Assembly: GCF_036568665.1 (NCBI RefSeq)
Contig: NZ_DATCSD010000237.1
Coordinates: 1 to 15,862, forward strand
Length of the DNA: 15,862 nucleotides
Source of the DNA: Ohtaekwangia sp036568665
GTDB lineage: Bacteria > Bacteroidota > Bacteroidia > Cytophagales > Cyclobacteriaceae
Reading direction: 5' to 3'
This document shows, piece after piece, positions 15,093 to 15,862 of this stretch. The position numbers were made by a program, and so were the translations under genes. The stretch's first letter is position 1. Each line of letters opens with the position of its first letter. Under the pieces are notes generated by a model. The model searched no databases. It was not told where the DNA came from and saw only the letters and a program-made list of their open reading frames with translations.

Positions 15093-15862
15093 ATGACTAT
15101 GCGGCAACTTATGAAATATAGTATACCCGTAGTGCTTCTGTTTGTAACCGTAGTAGTTCACGGACAGCAGAAGCCGCTGCGCTTGCTATATGATAAACCT
15201 GCACAACGTTGGGAAGAGACATTGCCGCTGGGTAATGGCCGACTCGGCATGATGCCGGATGGTGGTGTTGAAAAAGAAACTATTGTGCTCAATGATATTA
15301 CACTCTGGTCGGGAGGTGCGCAGGATGCCAACAACGAGCAGGCATATGAAAGTTTACCTGCTATTCGTAAACTTCTGCTGGAAGGAAAAAATGATGAAGC
15401 ACAGGCATTGGTAAACCAGAACTTTGTATGCAAAGGTCCGGGCTCCGGCAGAGGCGATGGTGCCAACGTAGCGTTTGGATGTTACCAGGTATTGGCAAAT
15501 CTGGAGCTTAGCTATAGCTATAAAAATATACCTTCCGGAAATATACCGGCCACTTCCTACAAGCGAGAGCTGTCATTAAACAACGCAGTGGCTACCAGCC
15601 AGTATACGGTAAATGATATACATTATACCCGTGAGTACTTTACCAGCTTTGGCGATGATATAGCCATGGTGCGTCTTACCGCCAGCAGGCCCGGACAGAT
15701 TACCTGTAAAATTTCGCTTACACGTCCGGAACGGTTTGTTACTGTAGCCGATAAAGATGGCTTGCGCATGACAGGCCAATTGAACAATGGTACGGATGGT
15801 AAAGGCATGCTCTATGTCGCCAGAGTAAAAGCACAACTGAAAGGTGGCGAGCAGCATGTGGA
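15093..15862 (+). CDS. GH95 alpha-L-fucosidase/galactosidase, 5' part (cut by window)
   Basis: An open frame starts 2 bp after the GH97 stop and runs off the right edge after 256 codons plus 2 bases. The product begins MTMRQLMKYS and has a signal peptide ending near VVVHG-QQ. It then shows the GH95 N-terminal hallmark: LYDKPAQRWEETLPLGNGRLG (about 32-52), GGVEKETIVLND and TLWSGG. Full family members are about 750-830 residues, so roughly a third is present, all in the N-terminal beta-sandwich. The catalytic barrel lies beyond the window, so activity and completeness cannot be judged. GH95 enzymes are inverting alpha-1,2-L-fucosidases or alpha-L-galactosidases. Other possible starts are ATG at 15099 and 15111; the third leaves a shorter but workable signal peptide. 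No Shine-Dalgarno is seen; the near-overlap with GH97 suggests translational coupling. Confidence 0.9.
   Translation, partial: MTMRQLMKYSIPVVLLFVTVVVHGQQKPLRLLYDKPAQRWEETLPLGNGRLGMMPDGGVEKETIVLNDITLWSGGAQDANNEQAYESLPAIRKLLLEGKNDEAQALVNQNFVCKGPGSGRGDGANVAFGCYQVLANLELSYSYKNIPSGNIPATSYKRELSLNNAVATSQYTVNDIHYTREYFTSFGDDIAMVRLTASRPGQITCKISLTRPERFVTVADKDGLRMTGQLNNGTDGKGMLYVARVKAQLKGGEQHV

Noticed and set aside
1..15862. Mobile elements, CRISPR arrays, tRNA or rRNA genes
   Set aside because: No transposase or integrase-like frames, no regularly spaced repeat array, and no tRNA- or rRNA-like segments were seen between the genes.

Overview
The window comes from a Bacteroidota genome, probably a free-living or plant-associated member of the Chitinophagales/Cytophagales type. 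The evidence is a SusC/SusD pair, secreted glycoside hydrolases with Bacteroidota-style signal peptides, TAnnTTTG-type -7 promoter elements, few Shine-Dalgarno sequences and a TATA-rich, moderate-GC sequence. The exact genus cannot be set from the sequence alone. The window holds most of one polysaccharide utilisation locus (PUL). No RNA genes, insertion sequences, CRISPR arrays or phage genes were seen, and no gene-free stretch exceeds 300 bases (the longest are 5832-6022 and 10719-10911).

Layout. The first 50 bases hold the edge of a short-unit intergenic repeat. A 1116-residue cytoplasmic DUF5107-TPR protein runs leftward (55-3405). It is divergent from an AraC-family regulator (3502-4389), with 96 bp between them. 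A 12-helix sugar porter of the major facilitator superfamily follows (4503-5831), then a 191 bp gap with a possible 42-codon ORF, then susC (6023-9133) and susD (9171-10718). A clear Rho-independent terminator closes that block at 10739-10768. A second rightward unit encodes secreted enzymes: a GH36 alpha-galactosidase (10912-13098), a GH97 enzyme with the retaining alpha-galactosidase residue pattern (13132-15090), and the first 256 codons of a GH95 alpha-L-fucosidase/alpha-L-galactosidase that runs off the right edge (15093 onward).

How the parts fit. A glycan carrying terminal alpha-D-galactose, and probably alpha-L-fucose or alpha-L-galactose, would be captured by SusD and moved through SusC. 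It would be trimmed by the secreted GH36, GH97 and GH95 enzymes, and the released sugar taken into the cytoplasm by the porter. The DUF5107 protein, which has no signal peptide, would act inside the cell. The specific substrate is inferred from enzyme families only.

The most notable observation is regulatory. The promoters of the DUF5107 gene and of the sugar porter share one exact layout: two TCCATY half-sites 21 bp apart, then 21 bp, then a TTTTG-ending -7 element, then 20 bp to ATG. Half-sites two helical turns apart in direct repeat are what an AraC-family activator uses, and the araC-type gene lies between the two promoters. This predicts that the AraC protein switches on both genes (and by read-through perhaps susCD) and defines its binding site from sequence alone.
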